Position numbers and translations under genes: made by a program
Source of the DNA: Burkholderiaceae bacterium
GTDB taxonomy: Bacteria; Pseudomonadota; Gammaproteobacteria; Burkholderiales; Burkholderiaceae
Length of the DNA stretch: 64,000 nt
Direction of reading: 5' to 3'
Assembly (NCBI GenBank): GCA_021166835.1
Contig: JAJPEN010000033.1
Span: 87,575-151,574, forward strand
In this document: one piece after another, positions 48,556 through 58,984 of the stretch
How the letters are laid out: the number at the start of each line of letters is the position of its first letter
Numbering within the stretch: position 1 is the stretch's first letter
Notes under the pieces: model-generated
Told to the model about the DNA's origin: nothing
The model's input: the letters and a program-made list of their open reading frames with translations, nothing else
Databases searched by the model: none

Positions 48556-49380
48556 ATGAAAGCCATGCGCCTGCTCGCCGCGATCACCGCCGCGGCGTCG
48601 CTCTTCCTTGCAGCCTGCAGCACCGTCCAGACGACCAATCCGGGTGCGGTCGGCGTCGATCGCACGCAGCGGATGTCCTCGCTGGTTTCCGAAGCGCAGA
48701 TGCAGCAGGAGGCCAACCAGGCATACGCGCAGATCGTCCAGCAGCAGCGCCAGAAGGGAACGTTGAACGACGACCCGGCGCTGACCCGCCGCGTGCGTGC
48801 GATCACGTCGCGGCTGATTCCGGCCAGCACGGCGTTCCGGCCCGATGCGCGGTCGTGGAACTGGGAAGTCAACGTGTTCGATTCGCCCGAGATCAACGCC
48901 TGGGTGATGCCCGGCGGCAAGATCGGCGTCTACAGCGGGCTGGTGAAGAAGCTGAACCTCACCGACGACGAGATCGCCGCGGTGCTCGGTCACGAGATCG
49001 CGCACGCGCTGCGCGAGCACGCGCGCGAGCGGGCGTCCGAGCAGGTCGGCGCCCAGGTGCTGATCAGCGGCGCCGCGGTGCTGCTCGGCGCAGGCGACGC
49101 GGCCACCGACCTCGGCAACGTCTTCTACAAGACCTTCTTCGGCCTGCCGCACAGCCGCCTTCAGGAAACCGAGGCCGACCGCATCGGCGTGGAAATCGCC
49201 GCGCGCGCCGGCTACGATCCGCGCGCGGCGGTCACGCTGTGGCAGAAGATGGCCCAGAAGGCGGGCGGAAGCAGCGGCCCCGAGTTCCTCAGCACGCACC
49301 CGTCCGCGGAGAACCGGCTGAAGGACCTCCAGGTCTACGCGCAGCGCGTGATGCCGCTGTACCAACAGGCCAGTCGCTGA
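48556..49380 (+). CDS. M48-family lipoprotein metallopeptidase
   Basis: This 274-residue protein has a lipoprotein signal with lipobox LAAC near residue 20. The M48 zinc site is HEIAH in AVLGHEIAHALREHARER, with the third ligand in ETEADRIGVEIAARAGYDP and the substrate-pocket region FLSTHPSAENRL. It resembles LoiP/BepA-type outer-membrane quality-control proteases, though it lacks TPRs. The ATG at 48556 is preferred over a GTG two codons before. Confidence 0.93.
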   Translation: MKAMRLLAAITAAASLFLAACSTVQTTNPGAVGVDRTQRMSSLVSEAQMQQEANQAYAQIVQQQRQKGTLNDDPALTRRVRAITSRLIPASTAFRPDARSWNWEVNVFDSPEINAWVMPGGKIGVYSGLVKKLNLTDDEIAAVLGHEIAHALREHARERASEQVGAQVLISGAAVLLGAGDAATDLGNVFYKTFFGLPHSRLQETEADRIGVEIAARAGYDPRAAVTLWQKMAQKAGGSSGPEFLSTHPSAENRLKDLQVYAQRVMPLYQQASR

Positions 49381-49482
49381 CGTTCCGACGGTTGCCGATA
49401 TCGATCGCGCGCGCCGCCTGCCGCATTGCGGACGGCGGGCACCGGGCGTTGTCGCCCTGCGCGCTCGGCAGCCACCTGCGTG

Positions 49483-49517
49483 GTGCAGTGCAATAACTGC
49501 GCTGCACGTGGCATAAT
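49483..49517 (+). promoter_or_regulatory. leuC promoter with overlapping inverted repeat
   Basis: The arms GTGCAGTGCA (49483–49492) and TGCGCTGCAC (49498–49507) form an inverted repeat with one mismatch around ATAAC. They overlap a −35-like TGCAAT (49489–49494), which is 17 bases from a −10-like CATAAT (49512–49517). The layout suggests an operator controlling leuC transcription, with a start near 49524. Confidence 0.5.
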
Positions 49518-49585
49518 CGAGACTCTGTTGCAATACCGCCGCGGCCCGCCGTTTCCGATGGCCGCCGGGCCCGGATCCGACCGCC

Positions 49586-50998
49586 ATGCCGTTCGCCGCT
49601 CGCACGCTGTACGACAAGCTGTGGGACGCTCACGTCGTCCATCAGGAGGACGACGGCACAGCGCTGATCTACATCGACCGCCATCTGGTTCACGAGGTCA
49701 CGAGTCCGCAGGCTTTCGAAGGTCTGCGCCTGGCCGGGCGCAAGCCGTGGCGCGTGTCGGCCAACCTCGCGGTGGTCGATCACAACGTGCCCACCACCGA
49801 TCGCTCGCGCGGCATCGCCGATCCGATCTCCCGCCTGCAGGTCGAGACGCTCGATGCGAACGCGCGCGAGCACGGCATCACCTATTTCGACCTGCTCGAC
49901 CGCCGCCAGGGCATCGTCCACATCATCGGACCCGAGCAGGGCGCGACGCTGCCCGGCATGACCGTCGTCTGCGGCGACTCGCACACCAGCACGCACGGCG
50001 CCTTTGCCTGCCTGGCCTTCGGCATCGGCACTTCCGAGGTCGAGCACGTGCTCGCCACGCAGACGCTGGTCGCGCGCAAGATGAAGAACCTGCTGGTGCG
50101 CGTCGAGGGAGCGCTGCCGCGCGGCGTCACCGCAAAAGACGTCGTTCTCGCCATCATCGGCCGCATCGGAACCGCCGGCGGCACGGGCTACGCGATCGAG
50201 TTCGCCGGCTCCACCATCCGGGCGCTGTCGATGGAAGGCCGGATGACGATCTGCAACATGGCGATCGAGGCCGGCGCTCGCTCCGGGATGGTCGCCGCCG
50301 ACGAAAGCACGATCCGCTACCTGAAGGGTCGGCCGATGGCGCCCGCCGGCACCGACTGGGACCGCGCGGTCGAGCACTGGCGCACGCTGCATTCCGACGA
50401 GGGAGCGCGTTTCGATCTGGTCGTCGACATCGACGCGACGAAGCTCTCGCCGTACGTCAGCTGGGGCACCTCGCCCGAGATGGTCACCACCATCGACTCG
50501 CGCGTGCCCGATCCCGAGAAGGAGAAGGATCCGGTGCGCCGCGAGGGCTACGAGCGCGCGCTGCAGTACATGGGCTTGAAGCCGAATACGCCGATCGTCG
50601 ACATCCGCATCGACAAGGTGTTCATCGGCTCGTGCACGAACTCGCGCATCGAAGACCTGCGGGAAGCTGCCGCCGTCGTTCGCGGCAAGCGCAAGGCGTC
50701 GAACGTCAGGCTCGCGATGGTCGTTCCCGGCTCGGGCCTGGTGAAGGCGCAGGCCGAGCAGGAAGGGCTCGACCGCGTTTTCCTCGACGCCGGTTTCGAG
50801 TGGCGCGAGCCGGGTTGCTCGATGTGCCTGGCGATGAACGCCGACCGCCTCGAACCGGGTGAACGCTGCGCCTCCACGTCGAACCGCAATTTCGAAGGTC
50901 GCCAGGGCGCGGGCGGGCGCACGCATCTGGTCAGCCCGGCGATGGCGGCCGCTGCCGCGCTCGCCGGTCATTTCGTCGACGTGCGCGCGTTGCGCTGA
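49586..50998 (+). CDS. leuC: 3-isopropylmalate dehydratase large subunit
   Basis: This 470-residue aconitase-family subunit isomerises isopropylmalate in leucine synthesis. The N-terminal [40 protein letters not shown], and the [4Fe-4S] ligands in [11 protein letters not shown] and [14 protein letters not shown] are all present. It is the first gene of the leu group; the small subunit follows after an entericidin gene. Confidence 0.97.
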   Translation: MPFAARTLYDKLWDAHVVHQEDDGTALIYIDRHLVHEVTSPQAFEGLRLAGRKPWRVSANLAVVDHNVPTTDRSRGIADPISRLQVETLDANAREHGITYFDLLDRRQGIVHIIGPEQGATLPGMTVVCGDSHTSTHGAFACLAFGIGTSEVEHVLATQTLVARKMKNLLVRVEGALPRGVTAKDVVLAIIGRIGTAGGTGYAIEFAGSTIRALSMEGRMTICNMAIEAGARSGMVAADESTIRYLKGRPMAPAGTDWDRAVEHWRTLHSDEGARFDLVVDIDATKLSPYVSWGTSPEMVTTIDSRVPDPEKEKDPVRREGYERALQYMGLKPNTPIVDIRIDKVFIGSCTNSRIEDLREAAAVVRGKRKASNVRLAMVVPGSGLVKAQAEQEGLDRVFLDAGFEWREPGCSMCLAMNADRLEPGERCASTSNRNFEGRQGAGGRTHLVSPAMAAAAALAGHFVDVRALR

Positions 50999-51013
50999 CT
51001 GCGGAGCCGGCGG

Positions 51014-51145
51014 ATGAAACGATCCCTGTACGCAATCGCGATCGCGCTGTGCGGCATCGTGCTGGCCGGCTGCAACACGTTCGCCGGCATGGGCAAGGAC
51101 ATCCAGCGAGCCGGCGAAACCATCCAGGGCGCTGCCAAGCGATAG
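51014..51145 (+). CDS. Entericidin A/B-family small lipoprotein
   Basis: This 43-residue protein begins [20 protein letters not shown] and has a lipobox LAGC with the lipidated cysteine at residue 20. The mature part, [20 protein letters not shown], is typical of entericidin EcnA/EcnB-like peptides. GCCGGCGG lies before the ATG. It sits between leuC (15 bases) and leuD (2 bases), an arrangement known in Burkholderiales. It probably localises to the membrane; its function here is unknown. Confidence 0.9.
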   Translation: MKRSLYAIAIALCGIVLAGCNTFAGMGKDIQRAGETIQGAAKR

Positions 51146-51147
51146 CC

Positions 51148-51801
51148 ATGCGAAGTCTTTCCGTGCATCGTGGCGTCGTCGTGCCGCTCGATCGAGCGAA
51201 CGTCGACACCGACGCGATCATCCCCAAGCAGTTCCTGAAATCGATTCGGCGCAGCGGCTTCGGCCCGAACCTGTTCGATGCGTGGCGCTACCTGGACCCG
51301 GGCGAGCCCGGCATGGACAACACCCGTCGGCCGCTGAACCCTGACTTCCCGCTGAACCAGCCGCGCTATCGCAATGCGTCGATCCTGCTTACGCGCAAGA
51401 ACTTCGGCTGCGGTTCGTCGCGCGAACACGCTCCGTGGGCGCTGGAAGACTACGGCTTCCGGGCGATTGTCGCTCCCTCGTACGCCGACATTTTCTACAA
51501 CAACTGCTTCAAGAACGGCCTGCTTCCCGTGCGACTGGCGCAACCTGACGTCGACTGGCTGTTCGATCAGGTGGACGCGTTCCCCGGTTTCGAGCTGATC
51601 GTCGACCTGCCCGCTCAGCAGGTACGCACCGTCGACGGTGCGCGCGTGTTCGACTTCGACGTCGATGCGTTTCGCAAGGAGTGCCTGGTTCAGGGGCTCG
51701 ACGAGATCGGTCTCACGCTCAAGCACGCCGACCAGATCCGCGAATACGAGCGCAAACGGCTTACCGGGCAGCCCTGGCTGGCGAAGACGCTGGCCGGCTG
51801 A
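51148..51801 (+). CDS. leuD: 3-isopropylmalate dehydratase small subunit
   Basis: This 217-residue subunit completes the LeuCD enzyme. The swivel-domain motifs are [40 protein letters not shown], and [18 protein letters not shown]. The start at 51148 is two bases after the entericidin stop. A strong terminator follows. Confidence 0.97.
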   Translation: MRSLSVHRGVVVPLDRANVDTDAIIPKQFLKSIRRSGFGPNLFDAWRYLDPGEPGMDNTRRPLNPDFPLNQPRYRNASILLTRKNFGCGSSREHAPWALEDYGFRAIVAPSYADIFYNNCFKNGLLPVRLAQPDVDWLFDQVDAFPGFELIVDLPAQQVRTVDGARVFDFDVDAFRKECLVQGLDEIGLTLKHADQIREYERKRLTGQPWLAKTLAG

Positions 51802-51830
51802 ACGCCAGCCTGGCGAGCGCCACCCGACGG

Positions 51831-51868
51831 CGGCCCGGCTTGGCAGGCAAGCCGGGCCGTTTCCTTTC
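51831..51868 (+). terminator. Intrinsic terminator between leuD and leuB
   Basis: A perfect 12-bp stem (CGGCCCGGCTTG at 51831–51842 and its inverse at 51848–51859, loop GCAGG) is followed by TTTCCTTTC. It lies 30 bases after the leuD stop and 58 bases before leuB, which should therefore have its own promoter or depend on read-through. Confidence 0.8.
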
Positions 51869-51925
51869 GTCGGCTCGGCGAGCGAATCGAACGAACGACG
51901 CAGAACGACATCGAGGAACATCCGG

Positions 51926-52990
51926 ATGAGGATCGCAGTCCTGGCAGGAGACGGAATCGGCCCCGAGATCACCGCGCAGGCGGTGCGCGTGCTCGAGGCA
52001 TTGGGGCGCGACGGGCTGGAACTGGCGATCGAGCACGCGGCGGTGGGCGGTGCCGGATATGACGTCGCCGGCGATCCGCTGCCGGAGGCAACGCTGAAAC
52101 TCGCCGAGCGCGCCGACGCCATCCTGTTCGGCTCGGTGGGCGGGCCCAAGTACGACACGCTGCCGCGCGCCAAGCGTCCCGAGCAGGGGCTGCTGCGGCT
52201 GCGCAAGCACTTCGACCTGTTCGCCAACCTTCGTCCGGCGATCGTCTATCCGGAACTCGCGCACGCGTCCACGCTGAAGGACGAGGTCGTCGCCGGACTC
52301 GACCTGCTCATCCTGCGCGAGCTGACCAGCGACATCTACTTCGGACAGCCGCGCGGCGTACGCGTCAACGAGAACGGCGAGCGCGAGGGCTTCGACACGA
52401 TGCGCTATACGGAGAGCGAGATCCGTCGCATCGCCGTGCTCGCGTTCGAGGCGGCGCGCAAGCGCCGCCGCCGCGTCTGCTCGGTGGACAAGGCCAACGT
52501 CCTCGAGACGACGCAGTTCTGGCGCGACGTGGTCACCGAGGTACACACCGAATACCGTGATGTGGAGCTGGTCCATATGTACGTGGACAATGCCGCCATG
52601 CAGCTCGTGCGCAACCCGAAGCAGTTCGACGTGATCGTCACCGGCAACATGTTCGGCGACATCCTGTCCGACGAGGCGTCGATGCTCACCGGCTCGATCG
52701 GCATGTTGCCGTCGGCATCGCTGAACGCGCGCGGCTTCGGGCTGTACGAGCCGATCCACGGGTCCGCTCCCGACATCGCCGGGCGTGACGCGGCCAATCC
52801 GCTGGCGACGATCCTGTCGGCGGCGATGCTGCTGCGGCACAGCGTCGGCAACGAAGCAGCGGCGCAGCGCATCGAGCGCGCGGTGCGCAAGGTGCTCGCG
52901 CAGGGCTATCGCACCGCGGACATCGCCGAGCCGGGCAAGCGCACGGTCGGCACGAAGGAAATGGGCGAAGCGGTGCTCGCCGCGCTCTGA
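51926..52990 (+). CDS. leuB: 3-isopropylmalate dehydrogenase
   Basis: This 354-residue NAD-dependent enzyme oxidises and decarboxylates isopropylmalate. [48 protein letters not shown], the substrate loop with [15 protein letters not shown], and [20 protein letters not shown] are family marks. The start has GAGGAA upstream. The gene lies after an intrinsic terminator. Confidence 0.97.
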   Translation: MRIAVLAGDGIGPEITAQAVRVLEALGRDGLELAIEHAAVGGAGYDVAGDPLPEATLKLAERADAILFGSVGGPKYDTLPRAKRPEQGLLRLRKHFDLFANLRPAIVYPELAHASTLKDEVVAGLDLLILRELTSDIYFGQPRGVRVNENGEREGFDTMRYTESEIRRIAVLAFEAARKRRRRVCSVDKANVLETTQFWRDVVTEVHTEYRDVELVHMYVDNAAMQLVRNPKQFDVIVTGNMFGDILSDEASMLTGSIGMLPSASLNARGFGLYEPIHGSAPDIAGRDAANPLATILSAAMLLRHSVGNEAAAQRIERAVRKVLAQGYRTADIAEPGKRTVGTKEMGEAVLAAL

Positions 52991-53038
52991 TCGAAGCGCA
53001 CCGCAGGACGGTCTCATCGGCCAAGGTATGGAGCAATC

Positions 53039-54160
53039 ATGTTGAAGGTCGCAATGGTCGGGTGGCGCGGAATGGTCGGTTCCGTGCTGATGCAGCGCAT
53101 GCGCGAGGAAGACGACTTCGCCCACGTCGAGACGGTGTTCTTCAGCACGTCGAACGCCGGCGGCAAGGCGCCGACCGTGCCGAACCTCGGCGACGAGCGC
53201 CTGCACGATGCGTCCGACATCGAGCGGCTGAAGGCGATGGACGTCGTCCTCACCTGCCAGGGCGGCGACTGGACCAACGAGGTCTTCCCGAAGCTGCGGG
53301 CCGCCGGATGGAAGGGCTACTGGATCGACGCGGCGTCGGCGCTGCGCATGAAGGACGATGCCGTCATCGTTCTCGATCCGCTGAACCTGCACGTGATCCG
53401 CGATGCGCTGGAGCGCGGCACGCGCGTTTTCGTCGGCGGCAACTGCACGGTGAGCCTGATGATGATGGCGCTCGCCGGACTGCTGCGCGAGAACCTCGTC
53501 GAGTGGATCGCCGCGACGACCTACCAGGCGGCTTCGGGCGCCGGCGCGCAGAACATGCGCGAGCTGCTCGCGCAGATGGGCGCCGCGCACGAGTCGGTCG
53601 CGCCGCTGCTGGCCGACCCCGCTTCGGCGATCCTCGAGATCGATGCGAAGGTTTCCGCGGCGATGCGCGCCGAATCGTTCCCCACGAAGCACTTCGGCGT
53701 TCCGCTCGCCGGCAGCCTCATTCCCTGGATCGACAAGGATCTCGGTAACGGCAGTTCGCGCGAGGAGTGGAAGGGCGACGCCGAACTGAACAAGATCCTC
53801 GGGCTGGCGCCCTCCGGCTCCGCCCGCATCCCGGTCGAGAGCCTGTGCGTGCGCATCGGCGCGATGCGCTGTCACAGCCAGGCGATGACGATCAAGCTGC
53901 GGCGCGACCTGCCGCTGTCCGAAGTCGAATCGCTGATCGCTTCGGGCAACGACTGGGTGAAGCTCGTGCCGAACACCCGCGAAGAGTCGATTCGTGCGCT
54001 GACGCCCACGGCGGTGAACGGCCGGCTCGACATCCCGGTGGGGCGACTGCGCAAGCTCTCGTTCGGTCCGGGCTACCTGGGCGCGTTCACCGTCGGCGAC
54101 CAGCTGCTATGGGGCGCTGCCGAGCCGTTGCGTCGGATGCTGCGCCTGCTGGCGGCCTGA
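53039..54160 (+). CDS. asd: Aspartate-semialdehyde dehydrogenase
   Basis: This 373-residue NADPH enzyme makes aspartate semialdehyde for lysine, threonine and methionine. It opens with [19 protein letters not shown] and shows the catalytic cysteine in [31 protein letters not shown], and the substrate histidine region [11 protein letters not shown]. The length and the WRGMVGSVL start mark the Gram-negative type. It follows leuB in the same order as in many betaproteobacteria. Confidence 0.97.
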   Translation: MLKVAMVGWRGMVGSVLMQRMREEDDFAHVETVFFSTSNAGGKAPTVPNLGDERLHDASDIERLKAMDVVLTCQGGDWTNEVFPKLRAAGWKGYWIDAASALRMKDDAVIVLDPLNLHVIRDALERGTRVFVGGNCTVSLMMMALAGLLRENLVEWIAATTYQAASGAGAQNMRELLAQMGAAHESVAPLLADPASAILEIDAKVSAAMRAESFPTKHFGVPLAGSLIPWIDKDLGNGSSREEWKGDAELNKILGLAPSGSARIPVESLCVRIGAMRCHSQAMTIKLRRDLPLSEVESLIASGNDWVKLVPNTREESIRALTPTAVNGRLDIPVGRLRKLSFGPGYLGAFTVGDQLLWGAAEPLRRMLRLLAA

Positions 54161-54367
54161 GCCGGCAGGCCGTCTCACGCTGTTCGGCCCGGCCCGGCCC
54201 GGCGCGCCGCGGTGCCTTGCACGAGACGCGCGGGCGCCGCCAGACCCTTCAGAGATGCCGTTCGTCACATGACGGCCACAGGCGCGAGTTCAGCCAACGT
54301 GCGATCTTGCACCTGTAAATGGCTGATGTTAGCCTCAAAAAATCACTTCCAGCGTCCGGGGAATAGC

Positions 54368-57300
54368 GTGGCTGAAGGCGAAAAACAACCGATCTCGGAA
54401 CGCTTCACGGGCGGGACGAAGCTTCTGGCCGCAGCGATCGCAGCTGCGTTGTCCGGTACCGTGCCGCTCTCTGCCGACGCCGCCGGCCTCGGCAGGCTCA
54501 CCGTCCAGTCGGCGCTCGGCCAGCCGTTGCGTGCCGAGGTGGAAGTCACCGCTCTCGGACGCGAGGAAATCGGCTCGCTCACCGCACGGCTCGCGCCGCC
54601 CGAGGCGTTTCGCCAGGCCGGACTCGAATACAACCCGGCGCTCGGCGGGCTGCGATTCGCCGTCGAGCAGCGCCCGAACGGCAGCGCGGTGGTTCACGTC
54701 ACGTCGTCGCAGCCGGTCAACGAGCCTTTCGTCGACCTGCTGGTCGAGTTGAACTGGGCCTCCGGCAAGTTCGTGCGCGAATACACCTTCCTGCTCGATC
54801 CGCCCGAGTTGCGGATGGGCCGCGACGCGATGGTCGCCGGCGGCGCCGCGACTTCCACGCCGGCGCTGGTCAGAACGGCGGCGCCGACCGCAAGTTCTGC
54901 GCCCGCAGGCGCAGCCGCTGCCGCCACGCGTCCGGTCGCGGTCGCGCCGGTAGCTTCGTCGAATGTCGCCGCGCGAGCGGTGCCGGCAGTCGCGTCGGCA
55001 CCGGCACCGTCGCCGGCAGCCAGTAGCGGCTTGCTCGCGCCGGCAACGATCCGCGTCCAGGCGGGCGACACGCTCGCGAAAATCGCGGCACGGGTCAGGC
55101 CGGCCGACGTCAGCGTCGAGCAGGCGGCAATGGCGATCTATCGCGCCAACCCGCGCGCGTTCTTCGGAACGGTCCATCAATTGTTTGCCGGCGCCGAGCT
55201 TGCGATCCCCGACGTCGCGCAGATGAAGGCGATCGATACCGCCGAAGCGCGTCGCGAGATTCGCGCGCAGGCGGCCGAGTTCAATGCCTACCGCTCGCGG
55301 CTCGCGTCTGCGGCGCGCACGGTGGAGCCGACGAAGGCGGGGCAGTCCGCCGAAGGCTCGGTTGCTGCCAGGGCCGACGAGTCGAGTCCGCCGGTGGCCA
55401 GCGGCGATCAATTGAAGCTCTCCCGCTCGGCCGGGCAGAAGGCGGCCGCGGGCGCTTCCGCCACCGGCTCGGCCGGCGCGTCGAACGCCGAGATGCAGGT
55501 GGCGCAGGATGCCGCGCTGCGCGAGCAGCAGGAGCGCGTCAGCGCCCTCGAACGTAACGTCGCCGATCTGCAGCAGCTCGTCGAACTGAAGAACCGCCAG
55601 CTGGCCGAACTGCAGCGCCAGGTCGAAGCGGCACGCGCTGCCGGCGCAACGGCCACCGGCACGATCGGCGCCCCCGGTGCCGGTGCGGCGCCGGCCGCCG
55701 CATCGGCTGCCGCTCCCGGCGCTGCATCGCTCGCCGATGCCCGGGCGCCTGACTCGTCGGTGCAGACTCCCGCTGCCGCTACCCCGGCCGCGACCGACAC
55801 CGCCCCGTCGACCGGTACCGTTCCATCGACCGACCGCTCGCCGATGACCGATACCGTTGCGGCAGCGGCGGCGCCCGCAGCTTCGGAAGCACCCGCCTCG
55901 GTTGCGCCGCCCGCATCGGGTGAAGCGATATCGAGCGCAGAGCCGAAGCCGGCTGCCGAATCGACCGCGTCCGTCACGAGCGAGTCTTCCGCAACGGCCA
56001 CGCCTGCAGCGACGCCGGCTCCGGCCCCTGCGGCTGCGCCTGCGGCCGCAAACGCGCCGAGCGTGCTCGACACGCTGATGGACAATCCGCTCGTGCTGCC
56101 GGCGCTGGTCGCGATCGCGCTCGGCCTGGGCGCCTATGGCGTCTACGCCGCTCGCAGGCGCCGCAAGGGCGAAGAGGCCGAGGACACGCTCAGTTCGGCC
56201 GATGCTTTCACGGCGAATTCGTTGTTCGGCTCCACCGGCGGCCAGTCGGTGGACACGCACGCGAGCCTTTTCGCCACCAGTGCACGTGACAGCGGAGTCG
56301 ACGTTCATTCCACCGAGGTCGACCCGATCGCCGAGGCCGAGGTCTACATCGCCTATGGTCGCGAGGCGCAGGCCGAGGAAATCCTGAAGGAGGCGCTCAA
56401 GCGCCAGCCCGAGCGCCAGGCGATCCGGCTGAAATTGCTCGAGATTCACGCCGCGCGCAAGGACCCGGTGGCATTCGGCGCGCTCGCGCAGGAGATGTAC
56501 GACCAGGCCGGTGGCCTGAACGAGGAGTGGGCGAAAGTGGTCACCCTCGGGTTGGCAATCGACCCGGCGAATCCGCTGTACACCGGCCAGGGTGGCACCG
56601 TTTCGACTTCTCATCCGGCCGTTGACGCGCCGCCGGAATCGCCGAGCGCTCCGGTGGACGATATTCCTGCCGTGGCGGACCTCGGCCGGGAAGCCGACGC
56701 AGCGGCTGCGATGTTCGGCGAGCCCGCGTTCGATGCGGCCGCTTCGGCGCAGCGTGCCTTCGGGGAATCGTTCGCCGAGACGGTGCCGATGGACGGCGCC
56801 GGCGCTGCTTCCGCCGACCGCGCGCTGCCGGAAGACGAGATCCCGGCGCTGGATTTCGATCTCGACCTCGAAACGACGGTCGGACGTGCAGGCGACGCCC
56901 TCGGGCGCGATGCCGACCAGGCCGCTGCGTCGTCCGATTCGGCGCTCGAGCGCGCGATCGACGGGCGCTTCGACCTGCCGTCGCTCGATCTCGACCTGGC
57001 GTCGCCGGCAGGCAGGAGCGGCGCGGGAGCCCCCGGTGAGTCGCACGACAGAGCCGAAGACATCCCCGCGCTCGCCGATCTCGGCGACTTCGAGATCGAC
57101 CTGCCGTCGCTCGAGGAAGTCGGTTCGCACGCCGAGACGCACGACGACGAGCGGCCGGCGGTCGATCTGGCCGACCTGGAAAGCGGCGGCCTGGGCGACC
57201 TGGACCTCTCGTCGGTCGATCTGGAGTTGTCCGACGGCGACGTCGGGCTGGCGGCGGCCGACACCGCAGTGGCGCCGGTGGTGGCGTCGTCGCGTTGGCA

Positions 57301-57448
57301 GGAGATGGCCACCAAGCTCGATCTCGCTTCGGCCTACGAGGAGATAGGCGACAAGGAAGGCGCTCGCGAGTTGTTGCAGGAAGTGCTCGACGGCGGCGAC
57401 GTGTCGCAGCAGCAGAAGGCGCGCACGATGCTCGCAAAGATCGGCTGA
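54368..57448 (+). CDS. fimV: FimV/HubP-like polar hub protein
   Basis: This protein of about 1026 residues has the FimV plan. After a signal-like hydrophobic stretch comes AAGLGRLTVQSALGQPLRAE (N-terminal FimV domain to about 150), then a LysM-type motif with IRVQAGDTLAKIAARVRP, an Ala/Pro/Ser-rich region, a coiled coil (LREQQERVSALERNVADLQQ and on), one membrane span near LVLPALVAIALGLGAYGVYA, and an acidic cytoplasmic tail. The tail has a TPR-like AEAEVYIAYGREAQAEEILK and the C-terminal FimV domain ending LDLASAYEEIGDKEGARELL. It organises type IV pili and polar proteins. The GTG at 54368 is used; an ATG 14 codons upstream is possible. Confidence 0.92.
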   Translation: MAEGEKQPISERFTGGTKLLAAAIAAALSGTVPLSADAAGLGRLTVQSALGQPLRAEVEVTALGREEIGSLTARLAPPEAFRQAGLEYNPALGGLRFAVEQRPNGSAVVHVTSSQPVNEPFVDLLVELNWASGKFVREYTFLLDPPELRMGRDAMVAGGAATSTPALVRTAAPTASSAPAGAAAAATRPVAVAPVASSNVAARAVPAVASAPAPSPAASSGLLAPATIRVQAGDTLAKIAARVRPADVSVEQAAMAIYRANPRAFFGTVHQLFAGAELAIPDVAQMKAIDTAEARREIRAQAAEFNAYRSRLASAARTVEPTKAGQSAEGSVAARADESSPPVASGDQLKLSRSAGQKAAAGASATGSAGASNAEMQVAQDAALREQQERVSALERNVADLQQLVELKNRQLAELQRQVEAARAAGATATGTIGAPGAGAAPAAASAAAPGAASLADARAPDSSVQTPAAATPAATDTAPSTGTVPSTDRSPMTDTVAAAAAPAASEAPASVAPPASGEAISSAEPKPAAESTASVTSESSATATPAATPAPAPAAAPAAANAPSVLDTLMDNPLVLPALVAIALGLGAYGVYAARRRRKGEEAEDTLSSADAFTANSLFGSTGGQSVDTHASLFATSARDSGVDVHSTEVDPIAEAEVYIAYGREAQAEEILKEALKRQPERQAIRLKLLEIHAARKDPVAFGALAQEMYDQAGGLNEEWAKVVTLGLAIDPANPLYTGQGGTVSTSHPAVDAPPESPSAPVDDIPAVADLGREADAAAAMFGEPAFDAAASAQRAFGESFAETVPMDGAGAASADRALPEDEIPALDFDLDLETTVGRAGDALGRDADQAAASSDSALERAIDGRFDLPSLDLDLASPAGRSGAGAPGESHDRAEDIPALADLGDFEIDLPSLEEVGSHAETHDDERPAVDLADLESGGLGDLDLSSVDLELSDGDVGLAAADTAVAPVVASSRWQEMATKLDLASAYEEIGDKEGARELLQEVLDGGDVSQQQKARTMLAKIG

Positions 57449-57456
57449 CGACACGG

Positions 57457-58266
57457 TTGGCGCGCTATGCGCTGACCGTCGCCTACGACGGTAGCTGCTT
57501 CTCGGGCTGGCAGACGCAACCGGACGCGGCCGCTGCGCAGGACGTGCTCGAGCGTGCGCTATCGGCAGTGGCCGGCGAGGCGATCCGCACCGTCTGCGCC
57601 GGGCGCACGGATGCCGGCGTGCACGCGCTTCGCCAGGTCGTGCATTTCGACAGCGCCGCGCAGCGGCCGCTTGCGGCGTGGGTACGCGGGACCAACGCGC
57701 ATCTGCCGGCCGCGCTCGCGGTGCGCAGCGCCACCGCCGTGGCCGATTCCTTCCACGCGCGCTACGGCGCGGCACGAAGGCGCTACCGATACCTGCTGTA
57801 CCGTTCGCCGGTGCGCCATCCGCTGCTCGCACAGCGGGTGGGCTGGACCTTCCGCCAGATCGATGTCGAGCGGATGCGGGCGGCGGCGGCGGCACTGATC
57901 GGCGAGCACGACTTCTCCGCGTTTCGTTCCGCCCAATGCCAGGCCGCCTCGCCGGTACGCCGGCTCGAAGAACTCTCGCTGTGCGAGCGCGGACCCTTCG
58001 TCGTCTTCACCTTCGTCGCGAACGCTTTCTTGCACCACATGATCCGCAACATCGTCGGTTCGCTGCTCGCCGTTGGCGAGGGACGGCGCGATCCGCAATG
58101 GCTTGCCGAACTCCTCGCCGGGCGAGATCGCACGCGCGCCGCGGCCACCTTCGCGCCCCACGGCCTCTATCTCGACGGCGCGCAGTACGACGAGCATCAC
58201 GGCGTGCCGTCGTGGGGCGGCGGGGACGACGCGCTGTTCGACGCGCCGTTCGAGGCGATGCGGTGA
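57457..58266 (+). CDS. truA: tRNA pseudouridine(38-40) synthase TruA
   Basis: This enzyme of about 269 residues modifies tRNA positions 38–40. It has YALTVAYDGSCFSGWQTQPD, the catalytic Asp in VCAGRTDAGVHALRQVVHFD, and the C-terminal NAFLHHMIRNIVGSLLAVGEG. No ATG fits. A TTG at 57457 is the most likely start, directly before the first β-strand and nine bases after the fimV stop, but no ribosome site is clear. Confidence 0.93.
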   Translation: MARYALTVAYDGSCFSGWQTQPDAAAAQDVLERALSAVAGEAIRTVCAGRTDAGVHALRQVVHFDSAAQRPLAAWVRGTNAHLPAALAVRSATAVADSFHARYGAARRRYRYLLYRSPVRHPLLAQRVGWTFRQIDVERMRAAAAALIGEHDFSAFRSAQCQAASPVRRLEELSLCERGPFVVFTFVANAFLHHMIRNIVGSLLAVGEGRRDPQWLAELLAGRDRTRAAATFAPHGLYLDGAQYDEHHGVPSWGGGDDALFDAPFEAMR

Positions 58267-58309
58267 GCGGCACCGCGCCCGTCGGCGCCGCTCGGAGCAG
58301 TGCCGTGCG

Positions 58310-58984
58310 ATGAGCCGCACGCGCGTCAAGTTCTGTGGACTCGTCGACCCGCGCGATGCGCGCGACGCGGTCGCGCTCGGCGTGGATGCGATCGGTCTCG
58401 TTTTCTATTCGCGCAGCCCGCGCGCGCTCGATCTCGCGCATGCCGCCGGGATCCGTCGCGCCTTGCCGTCGTACGTCGCCGCGGTCGGCCTTTTCGTCGA
58501 CGCGCCGCCCGAAGAGGTGCGGCGCGTGGCGGGCGCGGTCGGGCTCGACGCACTGCAGTTCCACGGCAACGAATCGCCGACCGACTGCGAGACCTCGACG
58601 CCGGCCGGCGTGCGCTGGTGGCGCGCCGTGCGAATGCGCGCCGAGGTCGATTTGCTAGAATCGTTCGTTTGCTTCGAGCACGCCGAGGCCCTGTTGCTCG
58701 ACTCGTTCAGCCCCGCGTACGGCGGCAGCGGCACTGCCTTCGACTGGTCGTTGATTCCCGCGCACCGGCCGCGACCCATCGTCCTGTCGGGCGGACTGTC
58801 GCCTGACAACGTAGCCGACGCGATCGCGCAGGTGCGGCCCGACGCGGTGGACGTCTCCAGCGGAATCCAGGCCGACGCCGCCGATGGAACGCCGCGCGGC
58901 GAGCCCCGACGCAAGTCGTTGCAGCGCATGGAGCGATTCATGGCCGAGGTGTTGCGCGCCGACGCCGCATTGCAGTTTCGATGA
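58310..58984 (+). CDS. trpF: Phosphoribosylanthranilate isomerase
   Basis: This 224-residue β/α barrel performs the third step of tryptophan synthesis. [20 protein letters not shown] holds the catalytic cysteine (C9), [16 protein letters not shown] and LQFHGNESP follow, and the catalytic Asp lies in [20 protein letters not shown]. The usual K-F-C-G-hydrophobic-T reads KFCGLVD. The stop overlaps the trpB start (ATGA). Confidence 0.96.
   Translation: MSRTRVKFCGLVDPRDARDAVALGVDAIGLVFYSRSPRALDLAHAAGIRRALPSYVAAVGLFVDAPPEEVRRVAGAVGLDALQFHGNESPTDCETSTPAGVRWWRAVRMRAEVDLLESFVCFEHAEALLLDSFSPAYGGSGTAFDWSLIPAHRPRPIVLSGGLSPDNVADAIAQVRPDAVDVSSGIQADAADGTPRGEPRRKSLQRMERFMAEVLRADAALQFR

Noticed and set aside
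49381..49585. Leader peptide or riboswitch before leuC
   Set aside because: No run of leucine codons and no known aptamer pattern was seen; only a promoter-like inverted repeat is supported.
54335..57895. Minus-strand frame of 1186 codons
   Set aside because: It lies opposite fimV and truA and is low in complexity; no start context or domain supports it.
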